Source: CAXXIC01 sp049315325
Lineage (GTDB): Bacteria; Bacteroidota; Bacteroidia; Bacteroidales; UBA7332
Assembly (NCBI GenBank): GCA_049315325.1
Contig: JBMOKJ010000005.1
Coordinates: 62,001-126,000 of the forward strand
Length of the DNA stretch: 64,000 nucleotides
Direction: 5' to 3'
Positions 50,689 through 59,623 of the stretch are shown here, piece by piece. The notes beneath the pieces were generated by a model. That model saw only the letters and a program-made list of their open reading frames with translations, searched no databases and was not told where the DNA came from. A program made the position numbers and the translations under genes. How positions within the stretch are numbered: position 1 is the first letter of the stretch; each line of letters begins with the position of its first letter.

Positions 50689-51483
50689 ATGTATAAAGTT
50701 CGCCCAAAAAAGTTCCTTGGACAGCATTTTCTAAAAGATTTGTCGGTTGCCGACCGCATTGCTGAAACAATAGATCAGTATAAAGATATTCCTGCGTTGG
50801 AGATTGGTCCGGGTATGGGTGTGCTCACCAACTTTCTTTTGGAGCGTGGTCATGACCTCACCGTGGTGGAAATAGACCGCGAATCGGTGCCTTACCTGCA
50901 AGAGCATTTTCCACAATTGAAAAGAAAAATTATTGAAGCTGATTTCTTGAAAATGAACCTCGATACGCTTTTTGAGGGGCCGTTTTGTGTAATTGGTAAC
51001 TATCCCTACAATATTTCGAGTCAAATTTTCTTTAAGGTGATTGACTTTAAGGATCGAATTCCATGTTGCAGCGGTATGATTCAGAAAGAGGTTGCCGAAC
51101 GAATGGCTGCCGGACCTGGCAATAAGACTTACGGGATTTTGAGTGTGCTGATGCAAGCTTGGTACAACATCGAATACCTGTTTACGGTGTCGGAGCACGT
51201 GTTTGATCCACCGCCAAAAGTGAAATCGGCAGTTATCCGGATGACGCGCAACGAAGTGACGCAGTTGGCTTGTGACGAAAAATTGTTTAAAACCGTAGTT
51301 AAAGCAGCCTTCAATCAACGCAGAAAGACGATGCGTAATTCACTGAAAGTCCTTTTGGGAAAGGACTGCGAACTGTTTTCGATGCCAATTTTCGACAAAC
51401 GACCAGAGCAACTTTCTGTGGCGCAATTTATCGACCTCACCATTGAGATTGAGAAAGTGATGAAATCGACTTCGGAGAAATGA
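50689..51483 (+). CDS. rsmA: 16S rRNA dimethyladenosine transferase RsmA (KsgA)
   Basis: 264 residues, dimethylates two adjacent adenines in helix 45 of 16S rRNA. VRPKKFLGQHFLKD at the N-terminus, AdoMet motif LEIGPGMGVLT (37-47), catalytic NYPYNISSQI (104-113), and FDPPPKVKSAVIRM. Divergent from the UPF0104 gene. Lies in a core region. Confidence 0.95.
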   Translation: MYKVRPKKFLGQHFLKDLSVADRIAETIDQYKDIPALEIGPGMGVLTNFLLERGHDLTVVEIDRESVPYLQEHFPQLKRKIIEADFLKMNLDTLFEGPFCVIGNYPYNISSQIFFKVIDFKDRIPCCSGMIQKEVAERMAAGPGNKTYGILSVLMQAWYNIEYLFTVSEHVFDPPPKVKSAVIRMTRNEVTQLACDEKLFKTVVKAAFNQRRKTMRNSLKVLLGKDCELFSMPIFDKRPEQLSVAQFIDLTIEIEKVMKSTSEK

Positions 51484-51596
51484 AACTTATTCGCACTAAT
51501 TCAAGTAAAAAACGGATAAACCTTCTTGAGTTAAGATATTTTTACTTTATTTTGTAGTCATATTTTTTTTATTGCAATTACAACCAGTTTGCAAGA

Positions 51597-51630
51597 ATGA
51601 AACAAACCTCGCCGAAGGCGAGCCGAGTTT
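51597..51630 (+). repeat. Leader hairpin repeat, copy 2
   Basis: ATGAAACAAACCTCGCC with the perfect stem CTCGCC-GAA-GGCGAG (51608-51622) and CCGAGTT. Same order as copy 1 at 26226-26259 and at the same distance (31 bases) from the next start codon. Confidence 0.5.
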
Positions 51631-51660
51631 TAATCTGATAACTTAAGAACAATTATTTAC

Positions 51661-53361
51661 ATGAAAGAGGAAATTATCGAGAAACTCAAAGAGTTGATCG
51701 AACTACCGGTGGAAGAAGTGAAAGATTCAATTGAAGAGTTGAAGCAGTCTTTTTACAAAATCCGTAAGCAAGAAGTGGAAGAAGCACGTAAACTGTTCGT
51801 TGAGGCGGGTGGCACTGAAGAGAGTTTCGTTGTTGCGCCAGATGAAAGTGAAGAGATCTTCAAAACCTTGCTGAACTCTTTCAAAGAGAAAAAAGCGTCG
51901 TTTCTTGCTGAACAACAACGTATTCGCGAAGAAAATCTGCAAACCAAACTTAAAATAATAGACGAAATAAAGGCATTGTGTGAGACTGCTGATGAAGTAG
52001 GTAAGCATTATCCTGAATTTCAACAGCTACAACTACGTTTTAAAGAAATAACGCTCATTCCTCAAACACAAGTCAACGATGTGTGGAAAAATTATCAGCA
52101 ACAGGTAGAGAATTTCTACGAATTGCTGAAGATCAACAAAGAGTTGAGAGATTACGATTTCAAGAAAAACTTCGAACATAAATTCGCTCTATGCGAAGCT
52201 GCCGAAAAACTGGCTGCCGAAAAAGATGTGATTTCTGCTTTCCATCAGTTGCAAAAACTGCACGACGAATGGCGCGAAATAGGCCCTGTAGCAAAAGAAC
52301 ACCGCGAAGAGCTGTGGAACCGCTTCAAAGACGCTTCGACAGTTGTGAACAAGGCACACCAACAGTATTTCGATGTGTTGCGCGAAAAAGAACAAGAGAA
52401 CGAACAACAAAAAACTGTTTTGTGTGAACTAGTAGAAGCGGTGAGCCTCGAGGGATTAACTTCTTTCAATAAATGGGAAGAGAAGACCAAAGAATTGCTC
52501 GAAGCACAAGAACAATGGAAAAAAATTGGCTTTGCACCTAAAAAGGTAAACAACGAACTTTTCGACCGTTTCCGCAAAGGATGCAACCGCTTTTTCGATG
52601 CGAAATCGGAATATTTCAAATCGGTGAAAGACGAAATGAACGTCAATCTCGAGAAGAAAAAAGCCCTTTGCGAAAAAGCCGAAGCACTTAAAGATAGTAC
52701 CGATTGGAAGAAAGCATCAGACACGCTGGTTGAATTGCAAAAAGAGTGGAAAACAGTGGGTGCGGTTTCGAAAAAACATTCAGACCTGATCTGGAAACGC
52801 TTTATTGCTGCTTGCGATTTCTTCTTCGAACAAAAAAACAAACATTTCTCTGCAAACAAAGAGTCGGAACAAGATAATTTGGCAAAAAAGAAAGATTTAA
52901 TAGCTAAGCTCGAAGCCATTGACGAATCGCTCGCTGGTGGCGAAGCTGTGAAGTTGGTGCGCAGTTTGATGGACGAATTCAACGCGTTGGGTCACGTGCC
53001 ATTCAAAGAGAAAGACAAAATTTATACAGCTTTTCATGCAGCTGTTGATAAGCAATTTGCACGATTAAACATCCAAGAATCGAAAAACCGCATTCAGTCC
53101 TTTAAGTCAAACATCAGCCAAATGGCTGAGAATGACAACTCCCAAAATAAATTGTATCGCGAGCGCGATCGTTTGGTGCGCACTTACGAAACAATGAAAC
53201 AAGAGTTGAAAACGTACGAAAACAATATCGGATTCTTCACTTCTTCTTCTAAATCGGGTGGTGGAATGCTGAAAGAGATGAATAAGAAAATTCAGAAACT
53301 GAAAGACGATATGGAAGTGATTGCCGAAAAAGTGGCAATTATTGATGAAAGTATGAAATAA
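51661..53361 (+). CDS. DUF349 repeat protein
   Basis: 566 residues, highly charged and mostly coiled or helical. Several DUF349 repeats, for example LHDEWREIGPVAKEHREELWNRFKDAST, QEQWKKIGFAPKKVNNELFDRFRKGCN and QKEWKTVGAVSKKHSDLIWKRFIAACD. The N-terminal 60 residues and the C-terminal 80 (RERDRLVRTYETMKQELKTYENN) are separate helices. Function unknown; DUF349 proteins are cytosolic and conserved across Bacteroidetes. The leader carries the repeated hairpin. Confidence 0.88.
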   Translation: MKEEIIEKLKELIELPVEEVKDSIEELKQSFYKIRKQEVEEARKLFVEAGGTEESFVVAPDESEEIFKTLLNSFKEKKASFLAEQQRIREENLQTKLKIIDEIKALCETADEVGKHYPEFQQLQLRFKEITLIPQTQVNDVWKNYQQQVENFYELLKINKELRDYDFKKNFEHKFALCEAAEKLAAEKDVISAFHQLQKLHDEWREIGPVAKEHREELWNRFKDASTVVNKAHQQYFDVLREKEQENEQQKTVLCELVEAVSLEGLTSFNKWEEKTKELLEAQEQWKKIGFAPKKVNNELFDRFRKGCNRFFDAKSEYFKSVKDEMNVNLEKKKALCEKAEALKDSTDWKKASDTLVELQKEWKTVGAVSKKHSDLIWKRFIAACDFFFEQKNKHFSANKESEQDNLAKKKDLIAKLEAIDESLAGGEAVKLVRSLMDEFNALGHVPFKEKDKIYTAFHAAVDKQFARLNIQESKNRIQSFKSNISQMAENDNSQNKLYRERDRLVRTYETMKQELKTYENNIGFFTSSSKSGGGMLKEMNKKIQKLKDDMEVIAEKVAIIDESMK

Positions 53362-53453
53362 CGTTTTTCAAAACAGACCTTAAATAACAGTCGCAAAGAT
53401 TAATTTCTTTGCGGCTGTTTGATTTTAATAGCCAATGTTTTAGCCTCCAAATA

Positions 53454-53485
53454 TTGGAAATCTAATGCTAAATATTATATCTTTG
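53454..53485 (+). promoter_or_regulatory. Promoter of the toxin-antitoxin pair
   Basis: TTG (53454-53456), 21 bases, TATCTTTG (53478-53485), 17 bases before the antitoxin ATG. Confidence 0.6.
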
Positions 53486-53502
53486 TGCAAAGAAGATTTA
53501 TT

Positions 53503-53745
53503 ATGAACATACAATCAAGAAAACTGGAGTTGATAGAACAGTTTCTTCACATAAGTGACGAGAGTCTAATCACAAAACTTGAGTCACTGCTAAAAAAAGA
53601 GAAACTAGCTTCTACTAATAAAAAGCTAACTCCTATGTCGATGGAAGAATTTCATACAATCATTGATACTGCTAAAAATGACGCTGCTGAAGGTCGAGTC
53701 CTCTCTCATCAGGATTTAAAAAAGAGAGTCAAAACATGGAAATAG
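53503..53745 (+). CDS. Antitoxin of a ParE-type toxin-antitoxin system
   Basis: 80 residues starting ATG 53503. Helical N-terminus (RKLELIEQFLHISDESLITKLESLL) followed by a disordered stretch and MSMEEFHTIIDTAKNDAAEGRVLSHQDLKKRVKTWK, the toxin-wrapping tail common to Bacteroidetes antitoxins of RelE/ParE toxins. Overlaps the toxin gene by 10 bases, the usual coupling. It probably also autorepresses, though no ribbon-helix-helix is obvious. Confidence 0.8.
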   Translation: MNIQSRKLELIEQFLHISDESLITKLESLLKKEKLASTNKKLTPMSMEEFHTIIDTAKNDAAEGRVLSHQDLKKRVKTWK

Positions 53746-54047
53746 TCATTTTGTGGTCTGAAATAGCTGAAAGACAACTCAAAGAAATTTTTCAATTCTA
53801 TTCAGAGCAAGCAAACACAAACGTGGCAAGAAAAATTGTGACACAACTGATTGATCGGGTTACAATCTTAAAAAACAACCCCTTAGCTGGTCAAAAAGAA
53901 GAATTACTTGCTAATTCTGAAGTTGATTTTCGATATCTGGTCGAGGGTAATTATAAGATTATTTACTGGAAAGAAGAGAATAGAGTAACTATAGCTACAG
54001 TTTTTGACTGTCGTCAAAACCCAATTAGAATGGTTGTGGAATCATAA
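53736..54047 (+). CDS. RelE/ParE family toxin
   Basis: 103 residues with the RelE/ParE fold: VILWSEIAERQLKEIFQFYSEQANTNVARKIVTQLIDRVTILKNNPLAGQKEEL, then FRYLVEGNYKIIYWKEENRVTIATVFDCRQNP. The R-Y-L-V-x-x-N-Y-K-I-I-Y strand and the C-terminal D-C-R-Q-N-P are typical of ParE, which poisons gyrase; RelE-type mRNA cleavage cannot be excluded. Followed by a perfect 15-bp bidirectional terminator. Confidence 0.88.
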   Translation: MEIVILWSEIAERQLKEIFQFYSEQANTNVARKIVTQLIDRVTILKNNPLAGQKEELLANSEVDFRYLVEGNYKIIYWKEENRVTIATVFDCRQNPIRMVVES

Positions 54048-54066
54048 AAGCAACATTGCTTCAAAT

Positions 54067-54104
54067 AAAACAGCCGATAAGAAATTCATCTTATCGGCTG
54101 TTTT
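54067..54104. terminator. Bidirectional terminator
   Basis: AAAACAGCCGATAAG and CTTATCGGCTGTTTT form a perfect 15-bp stem between the convergent toxin and nspC genes. Confidence 0.85.
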
Positions 54105-54120
54105 GTTGATATTGAGATTA

Positions 54121-55251
54121 TCAACACATTCTACCTTTGTAATCTTCGTAACCATATTCGCGGTAAATATGCAATTCGTTGTTTTGCGTCCACAATGCTA
54201 AAGCCGGATGCGGAATACCGTTAAACATATTGGTTTTCACCACGGTATAGTGAATCATATCTTCGAAAATCAGCTTTTCGCCAATCTGCAATTCGTGGTC
54301 GAACGACCAATCGCCCATAAAATCTCCGCTGAGGCAAGAGTTTCCCCCCAAGCGATAAGTTGGTTTACCTTCAACCGGGTCTGTTGCGTTGCGAATAGCC
54401 GGTTTGTAGGGCATCTCGAGACAGTCGGGCATGTGGCACGTGAACGACACATCGAGAATCGCAGTTTTGATATTGCTATTTTCCACAATATCCACCACAG
54501 AAGCCACAAGTGAACCGGTTTGCCACAGGAATGCACTGCCCGGCTCCAAAATCAGTTTTAGGTTTGGGTATTTCGCATTGAAAGCTTTCAACAGCATCAC
54601 CAAATGCTCGGTGTTGTAGCCTTTTTTCGTCATCAAGTGTCCACCGCCCATGTTGAGCCACTTCAGTCGGGGCAGGTATTTGCCAAACTTTTGTTCCACT
54701 TGTACCAAGGTTTTTTCCAAATCGAACGAAGTCGATTCGCACAAGGTATGGAAATGAAAGCCGTCGATGCCTTCGGGCAGTTCATCGGGCAGATAGGCTG
54801 CCGCAACGCCCAATCGCGAGCCTGGTGCACAAGGATTGTACAAATCCGTCTCTACTGATGAGTATTCGGGATTGATGCGCACGCCGCACGACACGTTGCC
54901 TTTTGCCAACGGATAGAATCGCTCAAACTGCGCCAACGAATTGAAAGTGATGTGCGAGCTATATTTTATTATAGTCGGGAAATCTTTCTCGGTGTAAGCT
55001 GGCGAAAAGGTATGCGCCTTGCTGCCCATCTCTTCGAATGCCAATTGCGCTTCTAGCGGCGAACTCGCTGTGGAATAGGGAATGTATTCGCGAATAATCG
55101 GGAAAGCTTTCCACATCGCAAAGGCTTTGAATGCCAGAATAATATCGACTCCGGCGGCATCTTTCACCCCTTTAATTAAGGTCAGATTACGACGTAAAAG
55201 TTCCTCTTCGAGCACATAGCACGGCGATGGTATTTGGTTGATGTCTATCAT
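54121..55251 (-). CDS. nspC: Carboxynorspermidine/carboxyspermidine decarboxylase
   Basis: 376 residues, PLP fold III. The PLP lysine is K42 in IILAFKAFAMWKAF. Also YSTASSPLEAQLAFEEM, GVRINPEYSSVETDLYNPCAPGSRLG, WLNMGGGHLMTKKGY, and VSFTCHMPDCLEMPYKP (active-site Cys-x-x-P-D-C-L). It decarboxylates carboxyspermidine to spermidine, the last step of the alternative polyamine route starting from SpeA here. Downstream of uvrD on the same strand, separated by a repeat-bearing gap. Confidence 0.95.
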   Translation of the reverse strand: MIDINQIPSPCYVLEEELLRRNLTLIKGVKDAAGVDIILAFKAFAMWKAFPIIREYIPYSTASSPLEAQLAFEEMGSKAHTFSPAYTEKDFPTIIKYSSHITFNSLAQFERFYPLAKGNVSCGVRINPEYSSVETDLYNPCAPGSRLGVAAAYLPDELPEGIDGFHFHTLCESTSFDLEKTLVQVEQKFGKYLPRLKWLNMGGGHLMTKKGYNTEHLVMLLKAFNAKYPNLKLILEPGSAFLWQTGSLVASVVDIVENSNIKTAILDVSFTCHMPDCLEMPYKPAIRNATDPVEGKPTYRLGGNSCLSGDFMGDWSFDHELQIGEKLIFEDMIHYTVVKTNMFNGIPHPALALWTQNNELHIYREYGYEDYKGRMC

Positions 55252-55261
55252 ATTGTAATTA

Positions 55262-55364
55262 GCCCACCCTAAACCTCCCGAAGGGAGGGAACCGGAGTGG
55301 TTTTGTTTAATTGTTAATCATTGGACTCTTTAAGCCCCTCTTTAGGAGGGGTTGGGGGAGGCTT
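55262..55364. repeat. Inverted pair of C-rich REP-like repeats, overlapping the uvrD 3' end
   Basis: CCACCCTAAACCTCCC with GAAGGGAGGGAACCGGAG (55264-55300), and on the other side CCCCTC-TTTA-GGAGGGG with TTGGGGGAGGC (55335-55363), whose reverse complement has the same layout. The right copy supplies the last codons (EASPNPS) and stop of uvrD. Such CCTCCC/GGGAGG repeats are seen widely in Bacteroidetes genomes. Confidence 0.65.
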
Positions 55365-57702
55365 CTATTATAAATTTAGCATATTTCAGCAACAAAGTCC
55401 GCTCACCGGAGTGGTCGAACTGCACTTTGATTTTGGCTTCATCGCCGTTACCTTCTCGCGATAAAACAGTTCCGTTGCCAAATCGTTCGTGGCGAATGGT
55501 TATTCCTTCGCTGATTTCTGATGCAGAATGTGTGGAGAAATTTCCGCCCGAAGGATTCGCAGCTACTGTTGGTGTGGGTCTCGATGGCGTATTCGCAAAC
55601 GGATTGACAGGTTTTGTTGAAGCATTAAACGATTGAGCAGCGGGTTTTGATTGATAAGAGGTCGAAGCTCTTTCGCCAAAAGCAGAACGGTTGAAATTCT
55701 GTGCGCGCTCTTTCACCTGATCGGCTAAGCGGTTTTCGGATGGCAAATCGATAAAGCGCGAATCAATATCGTTGAGGAAACGGCTCGGTTGGCTCATGTC
55801 CGTTTTTCCGTTGCGGAAGCGCGATTTAGCAAACGTCAGCACACAATTCACTCCGGCTCGGGTGATGGCTACATAAAACAGGCGACGCTCTTCTTCGAGG
55901 CTTCGCTCGCTCTCTTTCGCCCATTGGCTGGGGAAAAGATCTTCTTCGAGCCCTACCACAAACACATTATTGAATTCCAAACCCTTCGCTGCGTGAATCG
56001 TCATCATCGTTACTCGTTCCTGATCTTCGTTTCCTCCTTTATCTTGATCTGTTGCCAAAGAAATTTCAGCAAGAAAATCGACCAATCCGACCTGTTCGAT
56101 GCCTTCTTCCTGTTTGCTTTCGCAGAATTCATGAATCCCGTTCAGCAACTCCTGTATATTCTCCTGCTTACTTAGGTTTTCGGGTGAGTGGTCGGCATAC
56201 ATCTCAGTGAGCAATCCTGATTTCTTAATCACAGATTCAGCTAGTTGATAAGCTGTTAATGTGCTTAACTCAGAAATATAACTTTCGATTAGTTCACGAA
56301 AGCCTGATAGTTTTTTTGCAGTTCCGGAGTTTACCGCCAAAGCATAACGCAACGGATCTTGCAATACGTCCCAAATGCTTACTTCGTGTAGATTAGCGCA
56401 CTCTTTCAGCTTGTTTACTGTGGTGTCGCCAATGCCACGAGCGGGTCGGTTGATGATGCGCTTCAACGCCTCTTCGTCGTTCGGATTGATAATCATCCGA
56501 AAATAGGCCACCACATCTTTGATTTCTGCCCGCTGGTAAAACGACAATCCGCCGTAAATTCGGTAGGGAATATTTCGCTTGCGCAATGCCTCTTCCATGA
56601 TGCGCGATTGCGCATTGGTACGGTACAGAATGGCAAATTGATTGTACGAATCGTGATCGCGCATCCGCAAATCACTTATTTTGCTTGCCACCAAATATCC
56701 CTCTTCGAAATCGGAATAGGCACTTATGGCTTGTATTTTTTCGCCTTTTTCTTTTTCTGAAAAGACGTTTTTCGCAATTTGTTCCTTGTTTTTCTTAATC
56801 AAACTATTGGCGGCATCCACAATATTTTGCGTAGAACGGTAGTTTTGTTCCAACTTAAAAATCTGACAACCGGGAAAATTCTTCTTAAACCCAAGAATGT
56901 TGTCGATGTTGGCTCCGCGAAACGAATAGATGCTCTGCGCATCGTCGCCCACGGCGCAAACCAACCCATGACCGCTTGATAATTGTTTGACAATCAAATG
57001 TTGCGCAAAGTTGGTATCCTGATACTCATCCACCAGAATGTAGCGAAACTGCGAACGATATCTGTCTAGCACTTCAGGAAAATCGCGAAATAGAATGTTG
57101 GTATTGAGCAGCAAATCGTCAAAATCCATCGCATCGGCCTTTTTGCAACGAATGGCGTAACGTTTATAAATATCACGCACCAGAGGCATCTTGGCGTGCA
57201 TATCGTTTTCGACCAAATCTTTGTTGGCGGCGTACATTCCGGCAGTGACGAGGCTGTTTTTTGCACTCGAAATGCGCCCCTGCACAGACGATGGTTTGTA
57301 GATTTTCTCATCCAACTGCATCTCTTTGATGATGTCTTTGATAAGACTTTTGGAATCTGCGGAGTCGTAAATCGTGAAGTTGTTACTATATCCCAATGCC
57401 ACGGCTTCACGACGCAAAATTTTGGAAAATATGGAGTGAAACGTACCCATCCATAGGCGCGAAGCCTCGCGATAACCAACAATTTTGGCAATGCGGTCTT
57501 TCATTTCGCGTGCCGCCTTATTGGTAAACGTCAGCGACATGATGGAGTAGGCAGGGAAGCCGTTTTGTAACAACCAAGCTATCTTGTAGGTCAGGACGCG
57601 CGTTTTGCCCGAGCCTGCTCCCGCAATAACGAGAGAAGCAGAGTCGTTGTGCAGCACAGCCCGTTTCTGACTTTCATTTAATTCATTTATAAAATCAACC
57701 AC
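55342..57702 (-). CDS. pcrA: ATP-dependent DNA helicase UvrD/PcrA
   Basis: 786 residues, superfamily 1A 3'-5' helicase for repair and replication-fork maintenance. Motif Q/I LNESQKRAVLHND and AGAGSGKTR (27-35), motif II VDEYQDTN, motif III VGDDAQSIYSFRGA, motif IV QNYRSTQNI, motif V MTIHAAKGLEFNNVFVVGLEE, motif VI RRLFYVAITRA. The C-terminal tail ends in a tudor-like PcrA domain (RHERFGNGTVLSREGNGDEAKIKVQF). The last few codons lie inside a repeat, so the C-terminus may vary between strains. Confidence 0.95.
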   Translation of the reverse strand: MVDFINELNESQKRAVLHNDSASLVIAGAGSGKTRVLTYKIAWLLQNGFPAYSIMSLTFTNKAAREMKDRIAKIVGYREASRLWMGTFHSIFSKILRREAVALGYSNNFTIYDSADSKSLIKDIIKEMQLDEKIYKPSSVQGRISSAKNSLVTAGMYAANKDLVENDMHAKMPLVRDIYKRYAIRCKKADAMDFDDLLLNTNILFRDFPEVLDRYRSQFRYILVDEYQDTNFAQHLIVKQLSSGHGLVCAVGDDAQSIYSFRGANIDNILGFKKNFPGCQIFKLEQNYRSTQNIVDAANSLIKKNKEQIAKNVFSEKEKGEKIQAISAYSDFEEGYLVASKISDLRMRDHDSYNQFAILYRTNAQSRIMEEALRKRNIPYRIYGGLSFYQRAEIKDVVAYFRMIINPNDEEALKRIINRPARGIGDTTVNKLKECANLHEVSIWDVLQDPLRYALAVNSGTAKKLSGFRELIESYISELSTLTAYQLAESVIKKSGLLTEMYADHSPENLSKQENIQELLNGIHEFCESKQEEGIEQVGLVDFLAEISLATDQDKGGNEDQERVTMMTIHAAKGLEFNNVFVVGLEEDLFPSQWAKESERSLEEERRLFYVAITRAGVNCVLTFAKSRFRNGKTDMSQPSRFLNDIDSRFIDLPSENRLADQVKERAQNFNRSAFGERASTSYQSKPAAQSFNASTKPVNPFANTPSRPTPTVAANPSGGNFSTHSASEISEGITIRHERFGNGTVLSREGNGDEAKIKVQFDHSGERTLLLKYAKFIIEASPNPS

Positions 57703-57862
57703 GTAGATTAGTTTTTTGCAAAAATAGCGAATTTATTCTGAGGGGACTGAACACTCCGATTCCTTTTTTGTTTTATATTTACAATCGCAAAATTTGAATC
57801 GGAGCTTAGTCTCTGTTTTCTATTCAATTAGCTTATGTTTAACAAATCAAAATAATAAGATT

Positions 57863-58438
57863 ATGAAATTTGAATTGCCACAATTACCTTATGCTGCTGA
57901 TGCTCTAGAGCCAGTAATCAGCGCTAAAACGATTGAATTCCATTACGGAAAACATCACCAAGCGTATGTTACAAACTTGAACAATTTGGTTCCTGGAACT
58001 AAATTTGAAAACGCTGACCTCGAAACTATCGTAAGAGAATCTGACGGTCCTATCTTCAACAACGCTGCTCAAATTTGGAACCACACGTTCTACTTCAACT
58101 CATTTTCACCAAACGGTGGTGGTGCTCCTGAAGGCGCTTTGGCAGATGCGATTAACGCAGCTTTCGGTTCATTCGAAGACTTCAAAAAAGAATTTACTGC
58201 TGCTGGTGTTACCTTGTTTGGTGCAGGCTGGGCATGGTTGGTGCTTAACAAAGATGGCAAACTCGAAATCGTAAAAGAGCCAAATGCAGGCAACCCAATG
58301 ACCAAAGGAATGAAACCAATTCTTACGTTCGACGTGTGGGAACATGCATACTATATTGATTATCAAAACCGCAGACCTGATCACTTATCAGCGTTGTGGA
58401 GCAAAATCGACTGGAAAGTCGTAGGTGCTCGTTTCTAA
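57863..58438 (+). CDS. sodB: Superoxide dismutase (Fe type)
   Basis: 191 residues starting at ATG 57863 (the longer open frame upstream has no sodium-like leader and is unlikely). Metal ligands H27, H74, D157 and H161 are in place (FHYGKHH, WNHTFY, DVWEHAYYIDYQNRRPDHL). Gln70 in AAQIWNH is typical of Fe-SOD (Gln from this helix rather than the Mn-type position), so cambialistic or Fe-specific. Cytosolic, no signal peptide. Divergent from uvrD and followed by a terminator. Confidence 0.93.
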   Translation: MKFELPQLPYAADALEPVISAKTIEFHYGKHHQAYVTNLNNLVPGTKFENADLETIVRESDGPIFNNAAQIWNHTFYFNSFSPNGGGAPEGALADAINAAFGSFEDFKKEFTAAGVTLFGAGWAWLVLNKDGKLEIVKEPNAGNPMTKGMKPILTFDVWEHAYYIDYQNRRPDHLSALWSKIDWKVVGARF

Positions 58439-58493
58439 AAGTCGCTTTTTAGACCGAATCACCAATTATAGTTTTAGTGTTATGAATTTGCAG

Positions 58494-58523
58494 AGCCTTG
58501 TCTTTTATAAAGACAGGGCTTTG
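58494..58523 (+). terminator. sodB terminator
   Basis: AGCCTTGTCTTT, TATA loop, AAGACAGGGCTTT, a nearly perfect stem with T-rich tail. Confidence 0.75.
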
Positions 58524-58652
58524 TTATTTTGCAAGTCAAGTGGTTTCTATTTCACAAAGTATGGCGAGAATATTCCCACCATTTATCATTCTATTTTGGC
58601 TAATAATTATTGATTTACAGTGCATTATCAAGGTAACGCCAAATCTGACACA

Positions 58653-59390
58653 TTACCTGTTATCCGGTACGACAGAAGGTAAATTCGGCGCGACAGGAAA
58701 TCGCCCCGATATCATCTGAATTATTCCATTTTTGCTTATTAAATATTTTGTAGCGAATGATTTTTTACTGTACGTTTCTTTCGCCTTTGAAAAATAATCT
58801 TTTTTCAAGGCCATAGATTCTTTAATCTCAATAGTGTCCTTGATAAAAGAGGTTGAAATATCATCATACATTATGTAAGATTCTATTTCTTTATCATAAT
58901 TGTTTTCGACATTTTCTTCGTCTCGGTCATCCGTCCTGAAATTATCGAATATTTTCTTACTACTTATATATTTCCCATTCTGATCAACAGTGATTAAGTA
59001 CTGTTCTCCAAGTATTATCTCTTTTAAGTTAATATCGGATCCAATTTCAATTATTCTTAAGATGGTAAAAGCAGTATAAGTATTTGTTTTCTTTTGAATA
59101 GAAACTAGTCTAAGGTTAAAATTGAATACTTCCTTTCCCAAAAAAGGGAAAAGCCAAGCAGATATTTGAGATTTCGAAGGCTTTCGAAGTTTTTTTACTA
59201 AGTTGACATTCCACTCATCAAAGGAGTGACGTGGATATTTTAGATAATACAATTCCTCAGAAGGAATAATGGCTTTTGAAGATAATATATTTTGCAATTT
59301 GCAATTCTTTAAACCACCTTTGACTGGGGTTACTCCTTGAGTATACATTAAAGCCCCGACTAACAGTCCTAAAATAATCATTCTTTTCAT
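58653..59390 (-). CDS. Secreted/periplasmic hypothetical protein
   Basis: 245 residues. N-terminal signal-like segment (MKRMIILGLLVGALMYTQG), then a soluble region with aromatic strands (YYLKYPRHSFDEWNVNLVKKL; FNFNLRLVSIQKKTNTYTAFTILR; GEQYLITVDQNGKYISSKKIFDNF). No family recognised. A REP element (59402-59457) ends 12 bases upstream of the start codon and must lie in the promoter or leader. Confidence 0.65.
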   Translation of the reverse strand: MKRMIILGLLVGALMYTQGVTPVKGGLKNCKLQNILSSKAIIPSEELYYLKYPRHSFDEWNVNLVKKLRKPSKSQISAWLFPFLGKEVFNFNLRLVSIQKKTNTYTAFTILRIIEIGSDINLKEIILGEQYLITVDQNGKYISSKKIFDNFRTDDRDEENVENNYDKEIESYIMYDDISTSFIKDTIEIKESMALKKDYFSKAKETYSKKSFATKYLISKNGIIQMISGRFPVAPNLPSVVPDNR

Positions 59391-59401
59391 ACTTCAATCC
59401 T

Positions 59402-59457
59402 CCTCGGGGCGGAATTGCATTCCGTCTCCCTAAATTATATAAGGATCTGCGATCCGA
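59402..59457 (-). repeat. REP element, inverted copy
   Basis: Reverse complement reads GTCGGATCGCAGATCC, AT spacer, GAGACGGAATGCAATTCC, GCCCCGAGG. GGATCGCAGATCC and GGAATGCAATTCC are hairpins with 3-base GCA loops. Matches the RAYT 3' flank (5406-5463) and the degenerate copy at 3224-3302. Confidence 0.7.
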
Positions 59458-59591
59458 CAACAAATATATTTAAACTTTTGGAAATTGCAAACAACCTTTT
59501 CATGACGAATATTTATAGCACTAAAGAAATACGGATTATCAAAATCTGCTTATTCAAACATCTACAAACTCGCCAGTTCGTAGAAATTTCT

Positions 59592-59599
59592 TATTTTTG
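59592..59599 (+). promoter_or_regulatory. -7 element of the exonuclease gene
   Basis: TATTTTTG, 25 bases before the GTG start. Confidence 0.55.
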
Positions 59600-59623
59600 T
59601 GAATCCAAACTTCAAGTACTATC

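Noticed and set aside
50731..51318. 195-codon minus-strand ORF inside rsmA
   Set aside because: Composition and position mark it as an antisense shadow of a clear rsmA gene.
52245..52982. 245-codon minus-strand ORF inside the DUF349 gene
   Set aside because: Ser/Phe-rich antisense shadow of a Glu/Lys-rich coding sequence; no promoter, start context or domain.
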